From Epiperipatus broadwayi (taxonomy: Eukaryota; Onychophora; Udeonychophora; Euonychophora; Peripatidae): a stretch of 64,000 bases of DNA. The notes under the pieces are model-generated. The model did no database searches, was not told the origin of the DNA, and was given only the letters and a program-made list of their open reading frames with translations. Shown here piece after piece: positions 50,974 to 63,659 of the stretch. A program made the position numbers and the translations under genes. The first letter of the stretch is position 1; every line of letters begins with the position of its first letter. Where the stretch lies: contig JAQFVV010006426.1 in the NCBI GenBank assembly GCA_028023455.1, positions 124,001-188,000 of the forward strand, in the 5' to 3' direction.

Positions 50974-52128
50974 AAGTTGTATCCAGAGGACTATGAATTA
51001 AATATGTGTCTCGAAAAACAATTTTGGCTTTAAGATGAGAGTGCTACCTTTTTGGAAAAAAATGGATTTATATAATGAGCACTTTACCTCAAGAAGAAAA
51101 AGATAAATTGTTGGGAGTGAAAGATGAGGAAGTTGGTCAAAATTTAGATAATGATATTCAGTCATTTTCTGATACTTCTGGAAACAATTCACATTTCATT
51201 GTTACAAAAAAGAAAGGGCTAAAGTTTAATAAAAGGCAGTCAACAGAGGTCAATTCATCTTTTAATAAAAACCCCAATTGTACCCTGAAAAAAAAAGCTA
51301 ACATTGAAAGAACATAGATTGAGAGAGTCAGATTTTTCTGCATAATTTTTATGTAAAACAAGCAAAACACAAAACATTAATGGTGGGTTCACCTCCTATC
51401 ATTATGTTGTTGTTTAGATTAGGCTTTATGAGCTTTCCCACTAAACTGGATTATTCGTTTATAATATAAAGGTTATCTTCTTTTTCTGTTTCATCCTATA
51501 TCTAATTTTTTAATAGTTTTTATTGTTTCAAGCAAATGTTATATGATTATATAAAACAATGTTTTTTTTAGTAAAACAAAAAAACATTGCGATGATGCAA
51601 GAAATCCTTGATCATCATCATTTTTAATTTGCCATTACCCACTACTATACTTTTAAGAAAAAGTAGCATATCATGTTGTGAATATAATCCATCGTACAGT
51701 GACAGTCCTGATAATAGAAGCTGCAGTAATCAACAGATTGCTCTAATTAAATTAAAAATGATAAATGCATTTTTTACAATTCAATATTTATCAAAGAGCT
51801 TTTACATAAAGCGAAAAATAAAAGTCCATTTATAAATATTTTGAATTATTTCTAATGAATGACGAAGATAATGTTTGTAGCTAAAATAAAATTCCACTCG
51901 AGTTTTTAACTTCATATAATGCAAATAAAAGTTCTCTTTAAAAAATAAAAAAAACTCCTTTTATAAAACATTTGACAATATCTACTCCCAGCGTGTTACA
52001 AGATGAAGATAAAGAGGATGCTTTTAACATCAAACTAACGCTTGCCGATTCTCCGAGCAGCTCAAGTGGGAAGGAATTTAAATTAAAATTATCTTTTCGT
52101 AAAATTAAGAAAAATCTTAAGTTGCTTT
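50974..52128 (+). pseudogene. Coding-like, frameshifted remnant of an unrecognised protein
   Basis: Several reading segments on the + strand have ordinary protein composition and stay collinear. KLYPEDYELNMCLEKQFWL (50,974) ends in a stop and is followed by DESATFLEKNGFI; a frame change leads into MSTLPQEEKDKLLGVKDEEV and a further 60 codons to 51,316. Later segments are LLRKSSISCCEYNPSYSDSP (about 51,650) and TPSVLQDEDKEDAFNIKLTL then ADSPSSSSGKEFKLKLSF, ending KIKKNLKLL and TAA at 52,126-52,128. I do not recognise the protein; acidic, Ser-rich and Lys-rich stretches suggest a nuclear protein, which is inference. No introns were seen, so a retrocopy is possible; an exon cluster of a real gene is less likely given the stops. 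Confidence 0.45.
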
Positions 52129-52484
52129 AAAAATAATTACTTTAAATTTATCAATTCAAAATAATTTTGAATCTTTTTGTGCAATAGTAATACTAAAAAT
52201 ACAATTTATATATCTATATTAATACAAACTATTTAAAACATCAAAAAATATCTGTGTTTTTAATAACAGCAACGTGCAAATGCTAAAATAATATTGCATA
52301 TATAATCCTATGCTTACTTGCTTATGAGATCACACAATGTTCGAGCACTCGAGAGTTAAGGTTGATCACATTTCCATGCAGCAGATTGAACCATCATTCT
52401 GTCTTCTTTATTTTATTCAGCTGATAATCAATCCAGTAAAAAATCTGCCATTGCATTAAAACACACGGAACAAAAAGAGTACTT
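52129..52484. other. AT-rich intergenic DNA
   Basis: I see nothing recognisable. Confidence 0.5.
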
Positions 52485-52553
52485 TCCCATATTGGAGATC
52501 AAACTTGGACATATGACTAAATGCCAGGCATCCTAACTACTAGATAATAGGGA
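52485..52553 (-). repeat. tRNA-Glu-derived pseudogene or SINE head
   Basis: On the - strand: TCCCTATTATCTAGTAGTTA then GGATGCCTGGC closely follows tRNA-Glu 5' halves (TCCCATATGGTCTAGCGGTT). CAAGTTTGATCTCC and ATATGGGAA give the T-arm and acceptor. The anticodon loop is degraded, so it is not functional. Confidence 0.75.
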
Positions 52554-52766
52554 AATGGCAATCATAACACATACCAAAAATATCTTTATGCTTTAATTAT
52601 TTCATCAACCTTCCCTAAGATCAGTTCTGTAACTAAGATCAATGCTGTGTAATAAATATAGTCGCCAGTAACCCTGAAAAATAATAAATGTTCAATGCTT
52701 GGAAAATTATGTAGCATTCAGTGTTGAAAAATTGAGATAATGGTTTCATTTGTTTGACCAAACCTT

Positions 52767-52855
52767 TTATTTTATTTTTCTCAGCTTGAAACCAATCCTG
52801 GAACCTTTACTTTTGAGTTCATTGCTCTACCATTTTGTTAAACCATACCCACCCC
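52767..52855 (-). repeat. tRNA-like relic
   Basis: On the - strand: AATGGTAGAGCAATGAACTC (A box) and GGTTCCAGGATTGGTTTCAA (T-arm region, imperfect). The flanks are AT-rich. Confidence 0.5.
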
Positions 52856-53029
52856 TGAAAAAGTTTATATGAATATATTTATATATGTTAAATTCTAATC
52901 CAAATGTAATGTGAGATAATAAAGAAGCATGACTAAATTATAATACTTGATCACCAACAATGGTCATTTACCTTTGATTTTCACTCTCATAAAACAATGT
53001 TTGTGTATTATACATATACACACATAATT

Positions 53030-53205
53030 TCTTGCTTCTTATATGGAATATTAATAATTTTGATTATTTAAAGGCTTAAATGTATTTTCAGTGTAGAACA
53101 CTCTCCTTTAAAAGACAACCATTTGCTTCTTGAAGAGAGTGACTTGTAACAAAAATACATTTGATGCTTTAAATACCTAACATTATTGTTATTCCACATA
53201 AGCAT
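53030..53205. repeat. Foldback 1 of the 53-55 kb cluster
   Basis: AAATGTATTTTCAGTG and CACTCTCCTT are mirrored by AAGAGAGTGACTTG and AAAAATACATTT, with matching outer flanks (TGGAATATTAATAATTTTGA and its partner). The centre is near 53,120. Confidence 0.8.
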
Positions 53206-53499
53206 TTATATTAATGGAAGAAGTTAATTAGCATTTAATTTGTGTTGCTATATATATTAAATTGAATATTTTCATGGATTGTTATTATAATAAAGAATAG
53301 ATAGAAGGAGCTTATATTCATGTAAACAGATATAACTTTATATTTTGATGTTGCCAAGAAACTATCAAGTATTATTAATTGACAATTCTCCTGAGGCTAA
53401 ACAAGTTTTCTTCAATAACTTATAATAGCTCTTTTGTTAAGATTTATTGAAGTAAAATGAGACACAATAATATATAATAAAACAAAACACTGTGATTAA

Positions 53500-53672
53500 T
53501 TCTACAATTTTCAATATAGCACTATATGCAAATAACATCTATAGTTAGCTTATAGCATTATTTCCCTCTTGAGTAGAATTTAGTATAAATTCTATTCAAG
53601 ATGGCAGTCATGTAATAAACTAGTTATAAGTGGTATTTATTTACTTGCATATTATTATATTGAAAATTGTAG
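53500..53672. repeat. Foldback 2 of the 53-55 kb cluster
   Basis: CTACAATTTTCAATATAG at the left is mirrored by TATATTGAAAATTGTAG at the right. Inside, CTTGAGTAGAATTTA mirrors TAAATTCTATTCAAG. Confidence 0.88.
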
Positions 53673-53949
53673 AGTTAACTCAAATGGTTTGTATTAATAT
53701 AACTTCTATAAAAAATTTGCAGAAAAATAAAATCCAAAATTCAAAAATTAGAATTAGTAAAATCATTTAATATACTTGCAAAGAACATCTATATCAATGC
53801 TAATTTAAAATTTTAACTTTTCAAGTGCTAACAATTGATTTATTATTTATGTAATAGCATGGAAGTTTAGATAAAAGAGAACCATTTTTATCTAATACAA
53901 TAAATTGGTATTAACTTCAAAGAAGGTATTCTTTCCAAGTTTGTAAAAT

Positions 53950-54345
53950 AGTTTTAATTAAAGAGAAAGAATTTCATTTTTTCACAAATGCACCTTAATA
54001 ATTTATATAATAGCTCAACAATGTCATATTAAGTACAGAGGAAACTGTTAAATCCAAACATGAGATAGAGACTTTATAAAGATAAGAGCAGCTGACATAT
54101 CTTTAACCTAAATCCTTAATTATATAAGCCAGTCTGAAGAGTTTTGGCCTGTATAATTAAGAATTTAGGTTAAAGATAAGACAGTTGCTCTTTATAAAGT
54201 CTTTAACTTGTGTTTGGGTTTGAGAGCTTTCTCTGAACTTAACATGACATTGTTGAGCTATTATATAAATTATTAAGGTACATATGCGAAAAGATGAAAT
54301 CCTTTTTCTTTAATTGCATATGACCTTTGTGTTTAATAAATAAAT
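53950..54345. repeat. Foldback 3 of the 53-55 kb cluster
   Basis: ACCTTAATAATTTATATAAT then AGCTCAACAATGTCAT is mirrored by ATGACATTGTTGAGCTATTA. Near the centre TCTTTAACCTAAATCCTTAA mirrors TTAAGAATTTAGGTTAAAGA. The loop, near 54,135, reads GAAGAGTTTTGGCCTG, a possible diverged FB1 motif. Confidence 0.92.
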
Positions 54346-54574
54346 TTGAATGTAAAATAGTTGTAGTAAGTCTGATTTAGGAGTTATTATTATGATAACT
54401 GCATTTGGAATTTATCTCTCCTTAAATTTTGACAAATATTCTGAGCTATACAAATTTAATAGTATTATTTATTTATGAGATTATTAAAGTTATTTAAATT
54501 ATTTGTATATATATATATACATAAAATAAAGAATACTATTGATGTTTAATATCTGTAATAATTCTAGATTTAAG

Positions 54575-54800
54575 TCTCATAATAGGTAACTGAAATAGTC
54601 TCTAGCCCAGCATAAGACAATAATTTTTACAAAAAAAAAAAGACCAGCTATCTGGAACATTTAGGATAGAAAGAATGAATTTTTAAATTAGTCATGCAAT
54701 TGGTCTAAAGATATTTTAAGAGAAGATGGTTATTGTTTTCCTGTAAAAATTGTCTTATGCTGGGTTAGAGAGTATTTCAATTATCTATTGTACAGATGCA
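54575..54800. repeat. Foldback 4 of the 53-55 kb cluster
   Basis: GAAATAGTCTCTAGCCCAGC then ATAAGACAATAATTTTTACA is mirrored by TGTAAAAATTGTCTTATGCT then GGGTTAGAGAGTATTTC. The centre is near 54,690. Confidence 0.9.
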
Positions 54801-54805
54801 TGAGT

Positions 54806-57442
54806 TTTAATCTCAGAATATTATATATATACAATCACAAAAGCTTTTTATAGTGTAATAGTTATATATCAGACTAACATATGTAAATATGAAAATTTTT
54901 CTAGCAGAAAATAAACACATTCAATATTGATTTCTAAATGAATATTTCCTTATACTTAAGGGGTAAAAAAGAATAGAAAAACATCTCACACCCAAGAATT
55001 GGCATGTCTAGTAAATATTATCTTTCACTGTTTCTCTGCTTGCTGGACTTTAATAAAGACAATTATGAGATTTTTATTACTTTTAAAAATGTAATTTACA
55101 AGGAATATTTGATCCAGAATTTATAGATGGAGTGTGGGCAGTGATAGAAAGAGTGACCTTGAGCTAAAGGTTTATAGATCAACTACCACCTAAGCAAAGT
55201 AAAAACAAGCATCTTGGTGAACTGAATGGTATTATTTTGCTCAGCTTGACATTTAGGTACTTGAACACCAGATGAAATTTCTGAAAAAGTAACCATATGA
55301 CTATTAAAAAGACCTTATGGCATATTAGTTAACTCATCCTCTTCTATAACCATAATCTAATGGTGAATTAGGGCAGATAAAATTTAGAAAAAAAATTTTC
55401 AATTGCAAATAGACTTAATATTATTTTTTAGGTGATCAGCTCATGACCCAATCCAGTTAAGAATTTAACAGTGATTGGAAAATGGCTACCTAAGTAATCC
55501 TAACTAGAGAGCAAAGATTTCAAGTTAAATCCGCATTGGGGGGTTGAGGATATTCTCAAAGCTTGTTAAGAGCTTGTTTAGCAGTCTCTATATATAACAT
55601 TTGTAAATATGAGCTTTATTAAAATTAGGTCATGTGACATCTGACATGATTTTTTTATCAATTTATCCTATGTTTCAAGAATGTGGGGAATAATTAAAGT
55701 TTTAAGTACTTCTAAAAAAAGATATTACTCAGGGAAAAAGAGAGTTGAATATTGTTATTCTATGGATTTATGTTTAATTAAAAATAGATATATTACATCG
55801 TTAACTGAGGTTTAAAGTTTATATTGGGTTAGGCATAAACTCTAATTTAATAAATGATTATTACTGATTAATAACGTATTTATCTAAAATGACTAGGCAT
55901 AAAACTTATGAGGGCAAAAGTTTGACTCTTGTACATCAACATGTAATAATTTGATTATTAAATGTTGCTGCATTTAAATCTTCATTTCTAGGTTAGTTTC
56001 AAGTTGGCATTGAATGCATTTAGCAATCAATCTTAAATCTATTTTATTATGAATTCCACTAGATCTGGAAACTGTTATCATTTTATCAATAAACATATGA
56101 TAGCACGACTGTTAAAACTAAATGACAATATGTGTGAGCCTGCAATTAGAAAAAAAATTTTGCTTAGGAAATAATAAAAAGTACATATACTGGAAACAAC
56201 TTTCTCTAGCATCTATTGATTACTATAGCTTTCACTAGGTGGCCCTATCATGTGGAAAAATGTTATTGTTTTAATAGCTTGTGTATACATAAGAAAAGAT
56301 GATCATGCTATGTTTAGTGGAAATAACAGCTGGGCCTGCTATCCATGGAGCCAAAACTTCAGAATCTGTCAATCTACCATTACATCAAACTAACCAGGCT
56401 GGGGGTGGAAACAAATAATATAACAAAGAAGTAGTAATTGGCAATGATTTAAGATCAGAGAAATTGATAAACATATTAAATTTATAGTTTTAAATTGTTA
56501 TTTTGTTTTTAGTAAAACTAATTTTTTAATTATATTTTGTATTTTCTGGCAAATGTTTTATTAAATTTTAATTTAAGGAAATCGATTTTTCATTCACGAG
56601 TTTATTAAAAATATTTTTGAACAATTAAAATAAATATTTCTAGATTGCTTTTAAACATTTTATATTAATTTCTTTGTTAACGCTCAACAGGATGCTCGCT
56701 ATTAAAGTAATTAATAAAGAGAAAAAAAGAAAATATTTACATTTTCTTTTTAATGTAAACACTTATTTAATTCAAATATTTGATGTAAATCTCATAAAAA
56801 GGAATTAAAAATTAGTTTTAACAATTATTGTGCACTATCCAGCTTAAATGTTAGAAACTAAACGAGAAGTCGGCATTTGTCATCCAAAATGCAAAAAAAT
56901 GAGTAAAATAAGTGAAATTGTTTTGTTTATGATTAATCGGCTTTCTGATGTAAGGCAGAGAATTTGCACTATCTCCATTCTATAACCTACTTTTAATGTT
57001 ATATAATATTTTCAACTAATTTTATATTTCCAAAAGCAATTGCCTTCGCTTTAAAACCAGCTATAATCTTGAGGAATCAATCAATGCGTCAGATGGTATA
57101 GTACTGCAGTATTCATATTTCTAGTCTATTTTTTGTTTTCCACAATAAAGGATTTTGAATTCAAAAATGAAACTAATGCACTTATGCATCTAGAAGTCAT
57201 CTTTTACTCATTCATACTGTTTAAAATAATGGACTGAAATTTTTAAAAAACCCTAAGATTTTTAATCTAAGCCAATTTATTGGCATAGTTATATAATTCT
57301 GACATCTGTGCAGTTTTTATATAGTTTAGAAGCTTCAGTTCATATCAATTATATGCCTTTCTATCTTTTGATTAAGAAGATTGACATCATAAGACTTCTT
57401 CAACTTACTCATAAGATTCCAGGAGTGGTTCTCTTCATTATG
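54806..57442. other. AT-rich intergenic DNA with one RB-family copy
   Basis: Bases 55,680-55,960 match 33,040-33,300 and 36,120-36,320. Nothing else in the segment was recognised. Confidence 0.55.
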
Positions 57443-57450
57443 CTTTAGAA

Positions 57451-57962
57451 CAGGGGGAGCTAACAAATCGATTGTGATCCACCAGGTCGATTGCAAAGTC
57501 AATTTTGGTCAATCACGAAGCCAATTTTGGTCGATCACGAAGCCAATCTGGCAAGAGCTGTCGGGTAATGAGTGAAACAAATTAAGTCAAGATTTTCAAG
57601 TTTTTTTGTTATTTTTATTTTTGTTGTAATTTTTTTTTTCAATTCTAGATAGGTAAAGTCCACTAAGTCATATCATTATTGAAAATAATATTTTAAATTT
57701 TGATTTAATGTAGCTAATTTGAATTAATAAATATTGTTAATAATTACTCATGTTGCTTTAATTTCCTCTGACGTGAGTTTTTTGGCCCGTTAAATAATTG
57801 TTATTTTTTACTAGGTAGATATATAAAAATAGTATGTATTTCACACTTCCCTCCACTTAGACTATGCCTATGACAATAAGTCTATCGCCTATGACAAGTC
57901 GAACACAACACATTTTTAAAATAAAAAATAGATCTTATGAACACAAAAGTTGGCTATCCCTG
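57451..57962. mobile_element. Non-autonomous hAT-like element, 512 bp
   Basis: Ends CAGGGGGAGCTAAC and the complement of GTTGGCTATCCCTG form a hAT-type inverted repeat. Flanks CTTTAGAA and CTCTAGAG match at 6 of 8 positions. Same family as 11,101-11,503, inverted. A 24 bp unit (CAATTTTGGTCAATCACGAA and GC) is doubled near 57,500. Confidence 0.82.
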
Positions 57963-58749
57963 CTCTAGAGTCACTTCCTGTAAGTTTAGACAAAGGATAA
58001 AAAAGGCCCATAGTGAACAAAAAACTGAGCCACTAAAAGTATATAAAAAACTGACTTGGTGTCAGTTTAGTATAGCTGAGTAAGTGAATTGGCCTGATTT
58101 TTGTTATTTGAAGATAAAAATAAATCAACAGTTTATCACCATCTCATCCTCTTCCATCAAAAGTAAGCATTAAATTACAATAATATTTTTGTTTTTACAA
58201 TCTGCTCATCAATACTTATGTTACTAATCCAGATTAACTTGAGACTTTAACACTTTAGATAACAATAACTAGATACCTATTTTCTGAACAATATTAGATA
58301 AGATAATTGGATTATCTATGACAAATAGGCGTGCTAAACATTATACTATATCCTAAAGTTTTGTACTTAATCCAACTACTTGTACCGTTTAGGTCACCAA
58401 CTATATATTTTTCTGACTTTACTTATAAATCTCAGTTATAAGGCATTGATAAAGATATTCAGATGCCTTTGTTATTTTTGGTAAAATATTGTAAAAAATT
58501 GATAAATATCATTGATATATATTTACTCATCTTATATTTTCTTTTTAAAAAATCTTATTGTGTTATTCATTCAATATTAGCTTGTGAGGTAATATGTTAA
58601 GGTTCTCCTTAAATAAAATTATACGTTATGTTCAAATGACAATAAACATCACATGACTACCTCCTCTTATGGTTGTGTATAACTGTTGTTAAAACAAATG
58701 CTATGCAGAAACTTTTAGCCAAGTCAAACACTTTCTCCTTTTGAATCCA
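57963..58749. other. AT-rich DNA with a short FB1 motif
   Basis: AATAAACATCACATGACTAC at 58,641 is the FB1 end motif. No gene is seen. Confidence 0.5.
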
Positions 58750-60086
58750 CACACACAAAAAAAGAGCTTAACTACTTTGTTTCCCTATTTACCCTTTCTA
58801 CTCAACACTCACTAAACTATTTTTCCATACTGTTGGATTTTTTTCTTTTATCTTATTTTAATAAAGGCTGTTTTAATAATTTTAACAAAGTCAAAGAAAA
58901 ACTAAAATTTATCTCTTCCTCTTTCACATTCTTCGTTTTTATATTTTTCACACATTTTATTTTAAAATAATCTTTTAACATCCTTAACTCCAAAAAACAT
59001 GTTCAATGCTCTTCCACCCATCTTTACATCAAATACATCTGGAATCAGTTCTTATTATCATACATCCTTTCCATATAATTTTTATAAAACTCTAAACTAT
59101 TTATTCAGACTTTATAATACTCCTATATACTCCTATTTCTCTAAACAATTAAACTTTCCACTTCTCCTATTATTAATACGTCTTTAATATATTCTCTACA
59201 CGTTTATCCCACTTTTGATGTAAAAACATAAAAATAAATTATTTATCTATTAACTTCCAATATAATAAAATCTTTTTAGTGTACTGCGTGGATTTATTAT
59301 CATCTCCACATAAATCGATTAAACACTATTCTTACTCTTCGGTTTTCACTCATGTACTATTAAAATTTCAAATATGTATAAGTCTTTTATATATGGAGAA
59401 AAAATAGTGTTTATCTGAATTGTGTAGAGAGAACAAATATTTTTAATTAGCCTTTAATTTTTTCCATCCTAATTCCTCTTCAATAGTCTCATTTGTTACT
59501 CACAATTCACCACTCACTGAATATCTATTTGTTTATTAATTTTACCTAAAACATTTTTTTGTGTTCTTTGGCCAATATAACAAATAACTCATTTTTATAG
59601 TTGCACCCATTACAAATTATTGTGCATACCTGTTTGATATATGTCATTTTATTTTATTTTGTCTCAGTTATATTTTTGTCTGTAAAAATCTTTTACCCAT
59701 TTAACTATGCATTTCAATCCTTACACTTCTTTACTCCAAGACAAATACATCTCTATTCTTCATTCTCTAATTTTTATCCCTTTCATTGTTATTTTTTTTT
59801 AATTGAATGTTATCACTGTACACTTTTCTAATAATAATTTCATATTTTTTACACTATTTTTAAGAAGTGTTTGAGCATCTGCTCCTTGTTTTCACTGGGA
59901 GAATCATCCCCTCCCCATCCCCATTTTTTTTTTAGTTCAATCATCAATTCCCTTAGAAACCAATATATATATATATTGCTGATAAAAGATGATGCTATTT
60001 CAACTTGATTTCATATTTAACTTGTTTTTTAGTCTCTAATTGGTATTTATGAAAATTATTCTTAAAAAATTGATTAATGCATATTG

Positions 60087-60255
60087 AGAGAATTTTTAAC
60101 CAATTCAATCTTTCCAGATTTGCAGTACAGTTTTTTCCAATCCTGTTAGTAAATCATGAGTTAGTGCCCACTAGACAATAACTCATGATTTAATAACATG
60201 CATGGAGAAAGGCATTGCAAATGTGAAAAAAATTGATTGGTTAAAAATTGTTCTT
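60087..60255. repeat. Foldback, ~75 bp arms
   Basis: TTTTTAACCAATTCAATCTT and TAAATCATGAGTTA are mirrored by TAACTCATGATTTA and ATTGATTGGTTAAAAA. The centre is near 60,170. Confidence 0.9.
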
Positions 60256-60397
60256 AGCCCTTTAATCATTCTTAATAACTTCAAATCTACTTTCATAATT
60301 TCAAAATTTTTTTGCAATCTATTTCTATCCAGTCTGTTATAAGTCTTCTAAAATTTATTTAAATAATTGTTTATTTTCTCTACAAGACCTTATAATG

Positions 60398-60705
60398 CAG
60401 CGGTCCCCAACCTTTTTGCTCTTAAGAGCACATTCTATAATACTGGCCAGGTGGTGGGCACCATTTATTTTTTCAATGTAAATTTATAGTTGGATATTGT
60501 TAATGATAGAACCTTTTGCGCTGAAACAGTATAGTATGACCTACAATTTGATTACAATATAATATAATAATTTATAAGAAATCTTAAAAATTAAATTTGT
60601 TTGTATCAGATAAATAATGTTTTATCGTGTTCGGATAGCGGTGGGCACACATAAAATGGTCTGCGGGCGCCATGGTGCCCACGGGCATAGAGTTGGGGAC
60701 CCCTG
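60398..60705. mobile_element. Non-autonomous hAT element with perfect 8 bp target duplication
   Basis: It starts CAGCGGTCCCCAACCTTTTT and ends with the complement, AGTTGGGGACCCCTG. TTATAATG flanks it exactly on both sides (60,390-60,397 and 60,706-60,713). Such CAGxGGTCCCCAACCTTTTT ends are known from hAT elements in many animals. There is no coding capacity. The body contains CCAGGTGGTGGGCACC and GCGGTGGGCACAC. Confidence 0.97.
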
Positions 60706-62504
60706 TTATAATGAATAAATTATCGTTATCATCCCGAACAAAATCTGTTTCAAATTTGCACCCGAGATTTTATACTCTTCTGTTTGAATTAATACTATTT
60801 TTTTTTGTTCTTTTTTATCTTCTACGCATTGATTTTATTATCAAGTATAATTAATTAATCCTTTCATATAAAATTTATTCATTGCAACATATGGTTATTA
60901 TAGTTAGTTTTTTTTTTTTTTAAACAGTTTGACTGTGATACAGGATGTTGCCATGAATAAAGTGTAAATGAAAGAACTTGTTGATTATATTTATACCCTT
61001 CTTTCAAATTCTAACTTTATGTATACATGTAAATATTTTATAAATTATTGAAGTTATCATTACAAGTATATAGCTAATTAAATTAAAATATTTTCTGCTT
61101 TCTTTATGTAATAATCTAATTTTTTTATTTATCATTCATCTGAAATTTTATTATTATCTATAATATTATTAAAGCTTTCTATTAAATCATATTTAAATAC
61201 CATTCCATATTTATCATTATTTCATCTCCCATATTATCTAGTCCCCTTGTTTTTTTCGTATTTGTTTAATCTATCTACTGCTCTATTCGATTTTAAATCC
61301 ATCAATGCATTCATCTTTTTTAATCAATTTATCTACTACCAAATACTTTTATTATAAATGCATGTTTATTTATCTTAATCCCTTTTTGTTCTTACATTCT
61401 TTTTCTTCTGTATTTAACAATATCACAGCCTTTTTTCATATTGTTTTTTTTTTAATTATCTCTCGGAATTTCCTGCATTATTAATATTTTTAGTTATCTT
61501 CTTATTAAATTCATCCTATTTCCATATTAATCTTATTCTAGTTTTGTTTTCTTGTTGTTTTTTTAAAAAAAAAACATCTCATCTATTCTTTATTTTGATT
61601 TGTTCCAGATATTTCTTTTCTTATATTCCTCTTTCTTTTTTATATTTTCTAAAGTATTTTTATTTAAATTTTTTTGTTAATGCTATAATAAATAAATATT
61701 TATCTGTAATCTTCTTCACCATATTAGTCAACTCCTCATAAATCTTAAGTTCAATATCTTTCACAATTATTTCTGAAATGTTAAATATTATCAATTTAGA
61801 TTCATCTCTTATTTTTCATCATATTTATTTAATTTTTCCATGAAGTTTTGCATCTAATCGTTCATATACACTTCATTCTATCAACATACAATTATAATCA
61901 TTACTATTTACTTTTTCTTTTTTATGAAACAATCATTCTTTTTAATTTTCCTTGTTTTTTTATTTATTTATGATCACATAATCAATGATCCTGCCTTGTT
62001 TACTCAAATGTTCAATTTTCATTCTATTTCTTTCACATCCCTTTTTAGTGATGCTTCGTTCACATTCTTCACTTCATCAATTTTGTTAATATGGCCATTT
62101 ATACCACCTGCACTCAATATCTTGCAATTTTTTTTTTAAAACACATTTATATCCTTATGTAAATATTTCCAAATATTCTCATTCCAATATTTCATAATCT
62201 CCTCATTTTCAGTAATAAATATAGTATTTTATGCTTTCATTTATCTTTAAAACTCAATTTCAGTTTAATTCTCACATTTCTTATAATTGCTTTTTAAAAT
62301 TTTTCTAAAATATCAACTGTATCCTTTCTTTTTGATCATCATTACATTTATTTACTCCTTTCCATTCAAATTTCTGAAAATACAATATTTTATTTCTCAA
62401 ATATGTTTCTACTATTAATAACAAACGTAATTTCTCTTCTGTAAAAACCTTTTCAATCTTTCTCAGCTTAATACGTATATCGACTTCTTTATACATTCCC
62501 TATC

Positions 62505-62640
62505 TTGGGTGAGAGTGGTATAATGAAAATTACACTACAGAAATATTATTTATTGAGTAGAAACAATTATTTTATTAATCCAATAAGTTAATAGATAATG
62601 ATCATAGTTGATTAAGTTAAAAAAATAAAATTAAGGAACT
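62505..62640. repeat. Interspersed family RA copy
   Basis: TTCCCTATCTTGGGTGAGAG then TGGTATAATGAAAATTACAC and TACAGAAATATTATTTATTG match 35,230-35,300 and 35,550-35,600. It starts exactly at the 5' end of LINE C. Confidence 0.75.
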
Positions 62641-63659
62641 CCCTTTTTTAAAAAAAATGAATGAGTATGTAAATTAAAATATTTTATAATTATGGCAATC
62701 TTAATAAACCATAGATTTTCACTTTTTGCCTTCATTTAGTTGTTGATTTCTTTTTTAAAAACTTTTGTAGATGATAATGACATATTTACCTCCAGATTTT
62801 TTGTCCACAGTTCTCAATCCTTTTCCTAATCCTAACCCTACTCTAACTCTACATCTAACCATCAAATTCAAGCTTCTGTTTATTGAGATAATCATTCTTC
62901 TATATGGAACATACCTTTGAAATTGGATTCAAGATTTCTTTCAAAGTTATATATCTTTGCTACCACATAAATTTGGTGAAATTGACTATATGGGTAGGTC
63001 AATGATATTCAACAGGTATCTTAACACAAGCTTTTGCAGAATTCCATATTGTTGTATATACTGAAAATCATTCTCAACTTGTAGAATGAACAAAATCATT
63101 TATTTTCCTGCTCCATCAATAGTTTAAATAATTTTTATAACATTTCTTAATAATACCTGATAGCTTCAGCTACTATTACTTCAAATTATAGACCAACAAG
63201 GCCAAAATTTTAACTTCTGAATGGTGCTAACTTTTCAGTAAAACCAGCAGGAGTCAGGAAAATTAAAAATTAATGAACTCACCTTAAATCTAATTCCTCC
63301 AATCACATGACTATAAAGTCATTCATTACCTTATCTTTTAAAGACGTAGTTCTCATTCTCTAATAATTTTTTAATCCTCAGCACAAGTAAATAAATTTAA
63401 TATTACTTTTGTTACAATAGCAACAGCAACAATATATATATATATGTTATACTTCTTTTACAAATATGCTTTTGTTAAAAAAAATTGAACGAATAAAATA
63501 TTTATTTTTACAATCCTGACAATTAATTTATATAAATAATGATTCATGCAAAAAAGAAAAAAGAATGAAAATATTTATTTTTAAAAGCTTAACTACTAGA
63601 TTTTATAATTGCTAATTTGTGCATTTAATTTAACTAAACAAAATTTAATAAACCTTTTC
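62641..63659. other. AT-rich intergenic DNA
   Basis: A degenerate CCTAA-like stretch lies at 62,823-62,861. I see no gene. Confidence 0.5.

Larger units (their letters stand above)
58750..62500 (-). mobile_element. LINE C, minus strand, strongly decayed
   Basis: On the - strand the 5' end is open from 62,496: LLLIVETYLRNKILYFQKFE then WKGVNKCND. This matches the endonuclease start of these LINEs (VVETHL, then the W-x-G segment). At about 62,100 NGHINKIDE, followed by LIDYVIINK near 61,980, gives the GDMNGHI and IDYV boxes. Further 3' the strand stays purine-rich, but the RT motifs were not found by eye. It is interrupted by the hAT element at 60,398 and a foldback at 60,087. The + strand frames listed in this zone are its antisense. 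Confidence 0.6.

Noticed and set aside
36908-52855. Functional tRNA genes at the tRNA-like loci
   Set aside because: All lack a complete cloverleaf or a usable anticodon; they fit SINE heads or tRNA pseudogenes.
58999-62139. Several + strand hydrophobic open frames
   Set aside because: Antisense of the purine-rich LINE C; no signal peptides or conserved motifs.
62823-62861. CCTAA-like repeats resembling interstitial telomere sequence
   Set aside because: Only a few irregular units (CCTAAT, CCTAAC, CTCTAAC); too degenerate to distinguish from chance.
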